Positions 54,326 to 64,000 of a stretch of 64,000 nt of DNA are shown here, one piece after another; the first letter of the stretch is position 1, and each line of letters opens with the position of its first letter. The notes below the pieces were generated by a model. That model worked only from the letters and a program-made list of their open reading frames with translations, ran no database searches and was not told the origin of the DNA. Source of the DNA: Ahaetulla prasina. Taxonomy: Eukaryota; Chordata; Lepidosauria; Squamata; Colubridae. The stretch spans positions 64,493,064 to 64,557,063 of the forward strand of contig NC_080542.1 of assembly GCF_028640845.1 (NCBI RefSeq). Reading direction: 5' to 3'. A program made the position numbers and the translations under genes.

Positions 54326-56824
54326 TTCTAAATCATTAAATTTCCTTATCTATCCAAATTAAATATTTTATTTTATGATAAGCAGGAATATTTATTTTTT
54401 GTAGGAATGTTATGTTATTATGTTGTAAGAAATGAAATCAGAATTATGAAGGATGTGCAAAGTATTCAAATAAATGCTTTACAAAGCTGTTCGACACAAA
54501 TAAATTGCTTCTCCTTAAATCATTAAAGCAGCCATGTTTTATGCATTTGAATGTTACACTGGGCAACTATAAAACTCCTATTCATCTCAGATCTAGTATT
54601 TCTTAAACAGCAAATTACCTCATTTTATAAATTAGTGGGAAATTATATTACATATATAGGTATATTAGCTAGATTACAGTAAAACATTGAATACTCTTAT
54701 CTCCTGTGGTTGCTGTGCCCAGCAGCAATGTTTTTTTAACAGGAAAGGCTTAGTAACTTTAGCTTAGATTTTAAATTGCTTCATATTAGTTTCAGAAACT
54801 TTGATACAATCCTTGTGGTTTAATCTATAGAATATTTCTGACAGGATTTATGTAGACATTCCAGTTCAGAGTGATGATAATTAAACCACATTAATATGGA
54901 TATCATCATTTATATTTACAGCTTCAACCCCTTCTGATTAAACTTTTCATGGCAAATAGACATAAAAATAGAATATAGCTTTGGGGGTGGTAAAGAAAAA
55001 ACACAACTTCCCCTAGGCAATGTATTTTCATTACAACTTTTGGTAACCTAATCTAATTTAGATTTTGTATAGATATCATCTGGCATTACGGCCATTATGG
55101 GATCAATCATTGTTGGGAATCAATTGGTATATGAACAGTTTGTAAGACAAGCAAGGGAAATGCACACTTCAAGTGGTCAGTGTATATAAAAGGATGTCTA
55201 GCTTTTATAGAAAATAAAGCAAGTCAGTATATGAAATATACTGATATAAAAGCAATTGAAACAGCTAGCTCAGGGAAAGAAACAACTGTGGGGCTGAGTC
55301 CCTTGATCACAAATGGATCATTGATGTTCATATCTGCATCATCTGCTACAATTGCTGAACTGAGTTTACATCGTAAACTACCTTATGTCAGGCTGAGTAC
55401 TGCTGCCAAAACAGAGTATTGATTGTGCAGAGTGCCTAGCTTGAGTGTTGCATTCTTGCCATTTGCTCCCTGCAACCACGTTGTCCTTATGTTACAATAC
55501 CGCAGAACAGTGTTTATTATATTATTAATTTAGAATCCTAATTCTAGAAAATGAAAAGTGAATCACAGACTTAGCTTTTCTTCTTTATGTTATAGCAATA
55601 CTATAAAGAAATGCCAGGCATCATACTTGCCTAGGCTCACTAAAGTGAAATGTCTGGTTCAGGCAAAAGAGACATGGAAAACTACAACACCTTTCCCCCT
55701 CTGAGCTCCAGCAACATACATTTGTATTATAACATAGTTATAAGAGCATCATCTGTCTATCACTTCTACTAAGTTACCTTTCTGACTTCTGTTAATGTGC
55801 AAATTATGTTGTTCCATTTCCAATACTGGACTACCAATCAAGAGATTATTTCCCATAAATAGGATAGGGGTAATGGAAATTATCTTTCAGAGGGTTAAAT
55901 ATCTTAGCCCAACACTGTCACATTTCTTTAACATATCTTTTGTTTTGCTTTAGATAGCAGCAATGCCAGCCATATACCATCTATAAGAAAAACAATGGCA
56001 ATCAGTACCCTTATATCCAAGTTGTGAAGTACAACCCCAAAATGCCTTCTCCTTTCTGTGATCCACAAGCACTCACATAGAAACATTTATAGGCTGAAAA
56101 TTAGCACTTCAGTAGAAAGCTAAAAAAAGTTGTTCTATATTGAAAATGTTCTTTGTTGTTGAGAATGCAGAGCCTTTACTTATTATCTAAGGTCATGAAA
56201 TTCCATCAGAATTGGCACATCCTTGTTAAGACAATCTATGCCAGAACTAGTTATGGTCTGATGTAATTGCTCCTAGAAGTTTTAAAAATAGGTAAAAGAC
56301 TATGATTTTATTAAGTCATTCAATGTGACCAAGAAAGCTAAATAATGAAGCAGCATCCAGCATAAATGCCTCAGTTGATCTTTGAGCAATGCCTTGCAGT
56401 ATCACTTAATAAATTAATTGATTTAATCTGATTTCCCTTAATAGAATTAATGGGATTGTGTGAACAAAAGGCTACTGAATTGAAAGGTGAGTGAAATACT
56501 AAGGGAAATATTGCTGAAGTGACAATTAGGAGAGAAGAGCTAATAAGTAGAAATTGTTTTAGAGAATTATATATGGTTTAATTCATTTTATATTGGCTAG
56601 GTTTTTGCTTGCACCTGTTTACAGAAGTCAGTATTTCCTATTTTGATTATGATGTGTTTAAAGTTGATTCTTGTATACACATATGCTTAATTACTTGTAA
56701 AGCACATTATCCCATTAAGCAAAAACAGCTCACATAGAAAGAAAAATATAAAGACCATTGATTTGGGGGTCATTAACACTATAATCCATAACTAGAAGAT
56801 TCAACGTTTAAGCATTCCTAAAAA
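54326..56824. other. AT-rich DNA, no gene seen
   Basis: 2.5 kb. The 80-codon frame at 55180-55422 has no motif I recognise; GTGTATATAAAAGG just upstream is a TATA-like sequence but not evidence of a gene by itself. Confidence 0.4.
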
Positions 56825-57045
56825 TGTGCCTTTGAAGCAGTATTGACTCCTAGCGACTGCCTTGACACGTCCCTGCAGTTTTCTTGGTATGGTTTTTTTT
56901 TGGGGGGGGGAGGGGAGGGAAATGGTTTGGCGCTACTAGTCCTAGAGCCAAAGGTCACCCAGCTGACTTTGTCCCTAAGGCAGGACTCAAACCTCACAGC
57001 CTGCTGGTCTCTAGCTTCATGTCTTAGCCACTACATCAAACTGAT
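56825..57045 (-). mobile_element. MIR-type CORE-SINE
   Basis: Minus strand: CAGTTTGATGTAGTGGCTAA (tRNA-like head with A box), GAGGTTTGAGTCCTGCC (B box) and the core AGTCAGCTGGGTGACCTTTG. Right part contains AACTGCAGGGACGTGTC and CAGTCGCTAGGAGTC. The GGGGGGGGAGGGG run at 56900 lies inside it. Confidence 0.75.
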
Positions 57046-58007
57046 TCATAACAAAGAGGAATATAAATTGAATCTCACTCAAACAAAATATGCTGTAAAT
57101 AGTGTCTTTCTGGCAGAAAGAAGGGAGGGGCCTCTTTTTTCTTTGGATCCAAATTTGTTAGCATTTTAAAAGCTAAAATCTGAATTTTTAGTTCCACCTA
57201 GATTGCTTCTAAATTAATGAGCCTTTCAGCAAGGAAACAAATATCCACTAGTGTCCACCATTTTTTAAAATTAAAATATCCCAAAATAGTTGTGTCTGGC
57301 CTCCCAGTTAATTAGATCAAGACTATAGACTTCCAAAGGATTATAAGAAACATTACAATACATACAAAAATACCATACTAATAAATAATAATTATTTTGG
57401 CATAGTTGGGAAAAGCTCTATTTTAACAAAGCAATGACCCAAATTCAGACCTTAGTCTTGCTGTCATTCTTAATCTATATTCTTTCACTATTATAAGATG
57501 ACAACTTTACCTCACATTTTTACACCTGGGTTCTGTTCTCTTCTTCAGGGTCACCCCAAACTAAATTACAAAACCAAAGGGTACCTAAAGTCATCATAGC
57601 TTTCCAGATTTTTACATGGTTAGATGTCTTTTGCTATGACAAGAATATGTTACTAAAGAGAACAATATTTCTTTTACCAAGAAACTAAAAACCACACTAG
57701 AGATGTATTTTCTGCTTACAAACACCAAAACAAATAGAAGTTTAGAGTACAATTAGACTAATGAATTTAAGAAAAAAATTCTCACAAATGCTTGACCAAA
57801 GTGAGCAGCTTGTACTTGGCTACTTTGAAAAGCTAAAAAGAGAACAAAAATAAATAAAACTAGGAATACTGAAGAAGCAAAACTAAAGATGTTCCTGCTT
57901 GAAAATAACTTCTTAATTCATCTGTAGTGCTTAGAGAAAATGTAAAAGAGAAAAATTAGTGATCCCACTTTAGAGAAGAAAGAAGATTTATCTGATTAAA
58001 GAAAGGG
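57046..58007. other. AT-rich DNA, no gene seen
   Basis: No recognised feature. Confidence 0.35.
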
Positions 58008-58197
58008 CAGTGGTGGGTTTGACTTACCTTTGCTACTGATTTGCTCAGGCGTGTATGCACCACTTCTGCACATGTGCAGAAGCTTCTGTGCATGCACAGA
58101 GTGTATTTGATGACATCCAGGCGGGTGCGCGAAGCCTTTTGCCCCCACTGTTACCGGTTTGCCCGAATCAAGGCGAATCTGTAACAACTCACCACTG
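58008..58197. mobile_element. hAT-like MITE, 190 bp
   Basis: CAGTGGTGGGTTTGACTTAC and TAACAACTCACCACTG termini, with a perfect 8-bp duplication AGAAAGGG (58000-58007 and 58198-58205). Contains a short palindrome TCTGCACATGTGCAGA (58065-58080). Non-coding; intact duplications suggest a recent insertion. Confidence 0.93.
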
Positions 58198-58205
58198 AGA
58201 AAGGG

Positions 58206-58716
58206 TATATTATTACAGAAGAAAGATCCTTGCAGAAGAAAAAGAACTCAAAGAGGATGAGAGTCAATGTCAGAAGAAAGATGAAGAAACAATTATTATT
58301 GATTGGAATTCAGAAACAGTTTTGGGAGGGAGAGAGGGAAGAAGGAGAAAAAGTCTCTGAGTGTTCAGAGATAATAATAGAAATAGAAACACAGGATAAT
58401 GGATCAGTAAAGATAGAGATAGATGATGGAATAGAACTGGAAAAAAAAGTTGAGTTACTTTGTAATTCACTTTTATGAGGAATCGAAACTAATAAATCAT
58501 CAGTTCATGAAATGTACTATTTGCCAGAAGCAAAGGCCGAGCTATGGTAATGATAAGATTTTGCGATATTTAATATTTTAAAAAAAATTATGCTGTCATT
58601 ATTTGTTCCTTAATTCATATTGATTTTATCCTCATATCCTCATTTAATGTTTTTATTTTAAACTTTATTTCATAAAGGCTTCGTTTTATTTATTTTATTT
58701 TAATCTTTATTTTATT
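58206..58716. other. Unassigned; one charged short frame
   Basis: The frame 58230-58478 (82 codons) is rich in E and K with IEIETQDNGSVKIEIDDGIE near the end. No family recognised; could be a retroelement relic or chance. Confidence 0.35.
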
Positions 58717-59069
58717 TAAAGATAAAGGTTGCACATATGTGCTAGTTGTTCCCGACTCTAGGGGCAGTGCTCATTTTTGGTTCAAAGCCGAACAGCCAGT
58801 GCTGTCCGAAGACGTCTCCGTGGTCATGAGGCTGGCATGACTCAATGCCAAAGGCGCAAGGAACGCTGTTACCTTCCCACCAAAGGTAACCTTCCCTATT
58901 TTTTCTACTTGCATTTTTTACGTGCTTTCAAACTGCTAGGTTGGCAGAAGCTGGGACAAGTAACGGGAGCTCACCCCGTTACACGGCAGCACTAGGGATT
59001 CAAACTGCTGAACTGCCAACCTTTCGATCAACAAGCTCAGCGTCTTAGCCCTTGAGCCACCGCATCCCC
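58717..59069 (-). mobile_element. Sauria SINE, full length
   Basis: Minus strand from the head: GGGGATGCGGTGGCTCAAGG (A box), GTTTGAATCCCTAG (B box near 59000), GTTACTTGTCCCAGCTTCTG, GGCATTGAGTCATGCC, CTTCGGACAGCACTGGC and the end ACCTTTATCTTTAAATAAAA. Flanked on both sides by TTTATTTTATTT, probably a target duplication in T-rich DNA. A complete copy of the family seen truncated at 33079. Confidence 0.93.
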
Positions 59070-59289
59070 TTTTTATTTTATTTAGCATTGCTATAATAAC
59101 AATATTCTATTCCTGTTTATTTATTTGAGGGGAAAATGATAATGCAAAGGATTAAACACAATTATGATAGACTTGAAAATAGGATGAAATTTAAGGTGCC
59201 CCATGGGGCCAGAAGATATTTCTTCTATACTTCCAAACTATGACATCCATGGAATTTTCTCTTGAAAGATAAAATATTATAGGTGACCA
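59070..59289. other. AT-rich DNA, no gene seen
   Basis: No recognised feature. Confidence 0.3.
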
Positions 59290-59545
59290 ATTGGAATATT
59301 TTGAAGGACTTGCTGGCTGGTCAAAATTTTATGTATGATATTTAAGATTATGTTTGAAAGAATTAGCTGTAAAAGGAAACCAGGCTTCCAAAGAATACAG
59401 TTGCCAGACACCATCAGAACTGACACCAGACAAAGCATAGAACAATTCAAAGTAGTGCAAGATTGGAACATGTAGAGAATTCTGTCCCATAGATTCACCA
59501 AAAGTTGGACACAACTGAATAGGTATCATCATCATCATCATCATT
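59290..59545 (+). mobile_element. SINE or RTE fragment with BovB-type end
   Basis: The end CACCAAAAGTTGGACACAAC followed by TGAATAGG and ATC repeats resembles the BovB-type 3' end (compare GTTGGACATGACTTTGC at 20600). The upstream part (GGAAACCAGGCTTCCAAAGA) is not assigned. Probably a SINE using an RTE partner. Confidence 0.5.
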
Positions 59546-59569
59546 GAGAAATTATGAAAACACCATTAA

Positions 59570-59935
59570 TTCGTAGATGGTTTCATATTTATATTTATCT
59601 TCAAAAAGGGGAAACGTCAGGTTTAGATAATTACAGAGCCTTTAGCTTAATATCAATACTTGGGAAGGACCTAGAGCAAATCATAAAGATATTGATTTGT
59701 AGGCAGATTAAATATAATATAGTAATCACAGGAATCAGCAGGGGTTTGTCAAGGACAAGTCTTACCAGATTAATCCTCTCTCTTTCTTCTAATCAGATGC
59801 TGGCTTAGTAGAATGTAATAGCTGCACTGGTGTAGGTGTAACTATAATGTATCTTGATTTCCACAAAGCATTTGACAGAGTACTCTGTGACATTTTGATT
59901 ATCAAGTTAGTTAAGCGTAGGCTGTATGACATGAT
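59570..59935 (+). mobile_element. CR1 (L3-like) LINE, RT fragment
   Basis: Frames give GLDNYRAFSLISILGKDLEQ (RT motif 1-2 region), ISRGLSRTSLTRLI and, near 59850, YLDFHKAFDRV (motif A with catalytic D). The order and spacing match CR1/L3 RT. Truncated on both sides, with frameshifts. Confidence 0.75.
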
Positions 59936-60236
59936 GATTAACAGCACATATAGCTAGCTCAGAAATCATACTCACTCATTAATGATTCATCACAGAATCA
60001 AAAATTATCTTGATAAGTTAGAGAAATAAATGGGAAATAATAGGACAAAATTTAATATGCAAAGTCATTAATTTGAAAAATGGAAGTAAAGTGTGAAGTA
60101 TAGAATAGACAAGACCTGTCAGGCAATTGTAATTGGGAATTTTCACTTTAAGAAAAAAAGGCTGAACCAAATAATATAATAATATTCCCATTTCTGATTT
60201 ATTGGCTGATAGCCTATTTTGAACATGAAAAGATTT
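59936..60236. other. Unassigned DNA
   Basis: May contain decayed continuation of the CR1 copy. No clear motif. Confidence 0.3.
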
Positions 60237-60842
60237 TATTTTTATTTATTTATTTGTCACAACAATATATATAAGCATAAGCATGAAATAACTATACAAT
60301 ATATAAGCATATTTATAAGCATAAGTATATAATAACTATATGAAATTGGATACAATCAAAGGGAACATTAGGACAGGAACGTTGGCACATTGGTGCTCTT
60401 ATGCACGCCCCTTACAGACCTCTTAGGAATGGAGTGAGGTCAATAGTAGAGAGTTTTTGGTTAAGCTTTGGGGATTTTGGGAAGAGACCACAGAGTCTGG
60501 TAGTGCATTCCAGACATTAACAACTCTGTTACTGAAGTCATATTTTCTGCAATCAAGATTGGAGCGGTTCACATTAAGCTTAAACCTATTGTGTGCTTGT
60601 GTATTGTTGCAATTGGAGCTGAAGTAGTCTTTGACAGGAAGGACTTTGTAACAGGTGATTCTATGAGTTAAACTCAGGTCATGTAGAAGGCGGTGGAGTT
60701 CTAAATTTTCTAAACCCAGGATTTCAAGTCTGGTGGCATACGGTTGTATGTAATGATGAATGAATGAAAAGATACAATGGAGGAGTATAAGACCTGTTCT
60801 TTCAAAATATAGGATATAAAAACAGATTCCCTGTAACATAAA
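60237..60842 (-). mobile_element. LINE ORF2 C-terminus and 3' UTR (CR1/Jockey group)
   Basis: Minus frame 60839-60423: YATRLEILGLENLELHRLLH, DLSLTHRITCYKVL, then KLNVNRSNLDCRKYDFSNRV, VNVWNALPDSVV. The FSNRVVNVWNALP block closes many non-LTR ORF2 proteins. The 3' UTR reaches TATATTGTTGTGACAAATAA and AATAAATAAA. Fragments of the same 3' end lie at 11396 and 14060. Clade not assigned with confidence. Confidence 0.75.
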
Positions 60843-61972
60843 AAAACCCTTGGCTACACTAAGAGCAGACTAGCAGTTGAACGAATTACTTTCAGACATT
60901 CTCAAAATATTTAATTGGAGGATAGATAACAATTTGATAACAACCTGAACAATTTGATGAAGAAGCTTAAATTTGGATTCCAATACAAATTATGGAATTA
61001 GATTCAGAGGTCACATGCTTATTTCAGTTGAGTAATGATATTAAAGCACTTTGGGAATTGCATACAGCTTTATATGCTTCTCATGTTTAGAATGGGAATC
61101 AAGATCTTCCACTCTAACCTAGTAGCTAATTTATTTTATTTTATTTTTATTTATTTCTTACATTTTTATGCCACCCATCTCTCCTATGAGGTGATTCTGG
61201 GCATTTGCTATATTCAGTTCATAGGAAGTGATTTTATCTCTGTTCATGTTGTTTAAATTACTTGTTTTCTTTGGTTTTGCTATTAGCCACCATGAACATT
61301 CTATTGAGAGAAAGGCATAATAACAACAAAAAAACTAAAGAACACATTGTGCTGTATTTGCTTCAGGCCAACTTCCTACTACCAGGTTGATTACTTCCTT
61401 CAATATGCTCAATGGGCTTCAATTTTAGCTCTCATCTGGCTCATGTTAGTCACCTCAGAATAAGATATTCAGCCAGGTTGGCACAGCAGATACTTAGAAA
61501 ATCCAATTTCTGTCTGGCTGCTTCTGTCATCTCATCCTAATAACTTTGCTGGATAAATGACGGCCCTGAATTCAATTTAATTTGTTATTATTTTAATGTT
61601 ACTGTCACAAGCTGCTGAAAGATTTTTTTTATTATTATTTTGAAACTGTCACAATTCTTGGCAGTGAAGTTATCTTTTTTTTTTTCTATCAGCTATCAGG
61701 AAAAGCAAAATACCAATCTCTATCAAGCTTTGCAGCAGGTGCAAAATTTTCTAGACTGTTCACACAGGTCAGAGTTTTAGCAACAAAACCATCTTGAAAC
61801 ACATTGGGTTTGTGCAATTAACATTCCAAACATTCAGATTTCCAAAAGAATTGGCTATATAAAAAGCACTTCATCCTGCCTTAAGATAAAAGGTTTGGGA
61901 TTGTTTTGCTTTTAGTTCCTCAAGATTTCTTGTAATCTATTTAATTTTTCAGTCCTTAAATGTTATTTAGGT
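60843..61972. other. Unassigned, with an L2-type tail
   Basis: 61135-61205 (minus) resembles an L2-type tail: CAGAATCACCTCATAGG...GGGTGGCATAAAAATGTAAG then AAATAAAAATAAAATAAA. Elsewhere no feature is recognised. Confidence 0.4.
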
Positions 61973-62080
61973 CAGGGTTTCCAACTTTGGCAACTTTAAG
62001 ACTTGTGGACTTCAACTCCCAGAGTTCCTCAGCCAGATGAAGTCCACAAGTCTTAAAGTTGCCAAGGTTGGAGATTCCTG
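61973..62080. mobile_element. Short palindromic hAT-like MITE, 108 bp
   Basis: CAGGGTTTCCAACTTTGGCA on the left mirrors TGCCAAGGTTGGAGATTCCTG on the right; nearly the whole element is an inverted repeat around CAACTCCCAGAGTTCCTCAG. Flanks ATTTAGGT (61965-61972) and ATTTAGAT (62081-62088) match at 7 of 8. Confidence 0.9.
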
Positions 62081-62299
62081 ATTTAGATGGTCTATATAGA
62101 ATGCCTAGCAAAGATGTCAGATTTGAAAATACTCTTAAAATAATCACTATTTAGCAAAGAGAAATTAGAAATTAAGCAACATTTTTTAATGATAAAATGA
62201 ACTTTAAGGTTCTATTTTCCAACTGCAGCTTGAGAAAAAAAATACAGGAATTCTATGCATGAGTTAACTGCTCATTATTTTACTGCTTTGTTCCTTTTC
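62081..62299. other. AT-rich DNA, no gene seen
   Basis: No recognised feature. Confidence 0.3.
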
Positions 62300-62490
62300 T
62301 TTCAATTGATCCTCAAAGACTACTTGGACAAGTCCCTTACCTTGTCAGAAGTGATTGGTCACTTTCCTAATGCTGAGAGAAAGTTACTAGTCCAAGGTCA
62401 CCCAAGTTCTTGTGACTAAGGCAAGACTAGAACTCACAATTTCCCACTTTCTAGACTGATACCTAACCACTGTCCCAACCTGGCTCTCCA
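62300..62490 (-). mobile_element. MIR-type CORE-SINE
   Basis: Minus strand: GAGAGCCAGGTTGGGACAGT head, GTGAGTTCTAGTCTTGCC (B box), then the core ACTTGGGTGACCTTGGAC. Same family as 56825-57045. Confidence 0.75.
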
Positions 62491-64000
62491 ATTCCATAAA
62501 AATAGAAGGCATGATAAATACTTTGCAGGATCTTCTTGAATGTTAATTAGAAACTGTAATTCATCTCAATGTTAATTTAAATTGCAGATATATGGTAATA
62601 TGAATTGATTTCAGTAAGGAGAGTGGTATTAAATTGTATTTAAGCAGATAATAATTAAACTTTAAACAGAAGCTTCTGTTAATTGCTCTGTCTACCAGAG
62701 GGCAGAAGCATGAGAGAGAAAAATTACAGCATAAGAAATAGTTTGCCTAAAATATCCCTTTAAATTGAAAGAGTAATCTTTATAATTTCCTCCACTTTTA
62801 CATACAGTAGGAACACCAACTAAGTTAAGATCCTGTTTTTCCTATTTTCTTTAATATTAGAAAATATTAAATTCTAATATTAAAGAAGTTAATATCAATT
62901 TCCTGTTTTGTTTTACTAGTAAACATCATCCTTTCCCCTCTTCACTTTGAGATCTGCACTTCCATTTAAGTTACTTTCAGTATCAACTTGGTGACAAATT
63001 GGAAAGCTGAACCATGCTTCTTAACCTTTCAATCTTTTAAAATTTCAAAAATGGTGCCTGGAAAAATTATTTGTTTTAGCAAGGCTGTTCAATGCTTTCA
63101 TCTCTGTTAGGAAACCTGAATGTAAAATTAATTCTCTTTACTACATTTACATAACATGGTCTGACACAGAATAAATCACTCACAATTAATTCCATGGATC
63201 TTTGACATTGTTGGGTCCTGCTCCTGAAATTTCTTAATTCACATAACATAGCAGGCCTTTAATGGCCCCATTGCATATGCTGTGTAAATCCACCAATGAC
63301 TCTGAGAGAGTGGTTAATTTAACATTCAAGTGAGAGTTACAGCCTTTTTAGTCTCTATTTTATGGTTCATTTATATTTGTATAGAAAAAATGTGTTTCTG
63401 CCCAAATAACCATAGAGAAAGGAGCAGAAGAAGTGAACACTAGCTCTCCTATGATGAACTATAAATAAAAGAATGAAGACTTTTAAAAAAGGAAATTGAA
63501 AAAAAAAAAGAAGCTTAATTGCAGATTCCAATATACTTTATATGTAGTCCGCCTGATGTTATGACCACATATTTATTTTGATTACTGAATACACAATGCT
63601 TGGCAAATTAAAGTAGGAAACAGTGTCTACTGAGAATTCTGAAATTTGCAAAAAAAATGAGATGAAATTATCATTTATGATGTCATTTGTGATTTATTCA
63701 ATCTAAGGAGGCTGTCATTCATCAACAGAGGTTTAGATGTATAATATAATTTTGTAGAAGAGCTGTAAAGTAATTATAAGAATAACTAAGGTGAATAATT
63801 ATAACTCTTTTATCGTTATTCATCCTGAGTGAAGGCCTCTGATTTCAATCATAATGAATCTGTTGGGATACGACTAGCTCTTGTTATTTCATCTGTTGAT
63901 AAGGGTAATATAATGATTCCAGAATCTATAATTCTATTATACCATATATCCTGTTGCAGGGCAATTAATCCCAATTTTTTTAAAGCATAATTCATAGGGT
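62491..64000. other. AT-rich DNA, no gene seen
   Basis: 1.5 kb with no open frame of note and no recognised repeat. 62855-62890 has a small inverted repeat (TTTAATATTAGAAAATATTA then TTCTAATATTAAAG). Confidence 0.4.

Noticed and set aside
53982..54362. 126- and 106-codon frames on opposite strands
   Set aside because: They fall within a GC-rich palindromic hAT-like MITE where stops are rare by composition.
1..64000. Search for host exons, tRNA genes, operons or a bacterial-type defence system
   Set aside because: No stretch shows conserved host protein sequence with splice sites; the tRNA-like sequences are SINE heads; base composition and repeats are those of a vertebrate nuclear genome.

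Overview
The window looks like non-coding DNA from a squamate reptile, most likely a snake. The evidence is the repeat content: Sauria-type tRNA SINEs, a BovB (RTE) LINE 3' end, CR1 (L3-like), Rex1-like and L2 LINEs, a snake-type L1 3' end, a Penelope-like element, MIR-type CORE-SINEs, many hAT-like and TA-flanked MITEs, and GATA (Bkm-type) arrays. The background is AT-rich, and the GC-rich islands I looked at are mobile elements. I found no host exon, tRNA, rRNA or CRISPR array. Apart from a few short ORFs I cannot assign, the longest open frames are retroelement fragments or microsatellite artefacts. The window is best read as intergenic DNA or part of a very large intron.

Layout. 0-1.6 kb: Rex1-like LINE running off the left edge. 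3.7-7.3 kb: an LTR insertion with matching 4-bp flanks whose interior now holds an L2 LINE. 9.4-9.9 kb: a solo LTR of the same family. 11.4-14.4 kb: a mosaic of LINE tails, a Penelope-like element with a GIY-YIG domain, a perfect 57-bp palindrome, a truncated LTR and AC microsatellites. 15.4-18.3 kb: CR1, a palindromic MITE, a Penelope terminus, an AT array and a Rex1-like LINE. 19-22 kb: MITEs and BovB. 24-26.6 kb: an L1 3' end interrupted by a TA-flanked MITE, with a near-identical inverted copy 1.3 kb away. 27-30 kb: LINE relics, including an RTE element split into two opposed segments, and a hAT-like element. 32.5-33.4 kb: a MITE with a nested Sauria SINE. 35-41.4 kb: SINE, LTR, L2 and hAT-like copies. 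42-45.2 kb: CR1, a Tc1/mariner transposase fossil, and a MITE inside a GATA array. 47.5-62.5 kb: scattered SINEs, LINE tails and hAT-like MITEs. About half of the window remains unassigned AT-rich sequence.

The elements do not form a pathway. What they record is insertion history: nested insertions, target-site duplications, element chimaeras, and microsatellites growing from element tails. I found no convincing new biological system. The most interesting items are structural: the perfect Penelope-derived palindrome, the Penelope terminus-microsatellite association, the near-identical inverted MITE pair, the LTR/L2 composite, and the opposed-segment RTE copy. Family names rest on remembered features of known families, and boundaries were set by eye.
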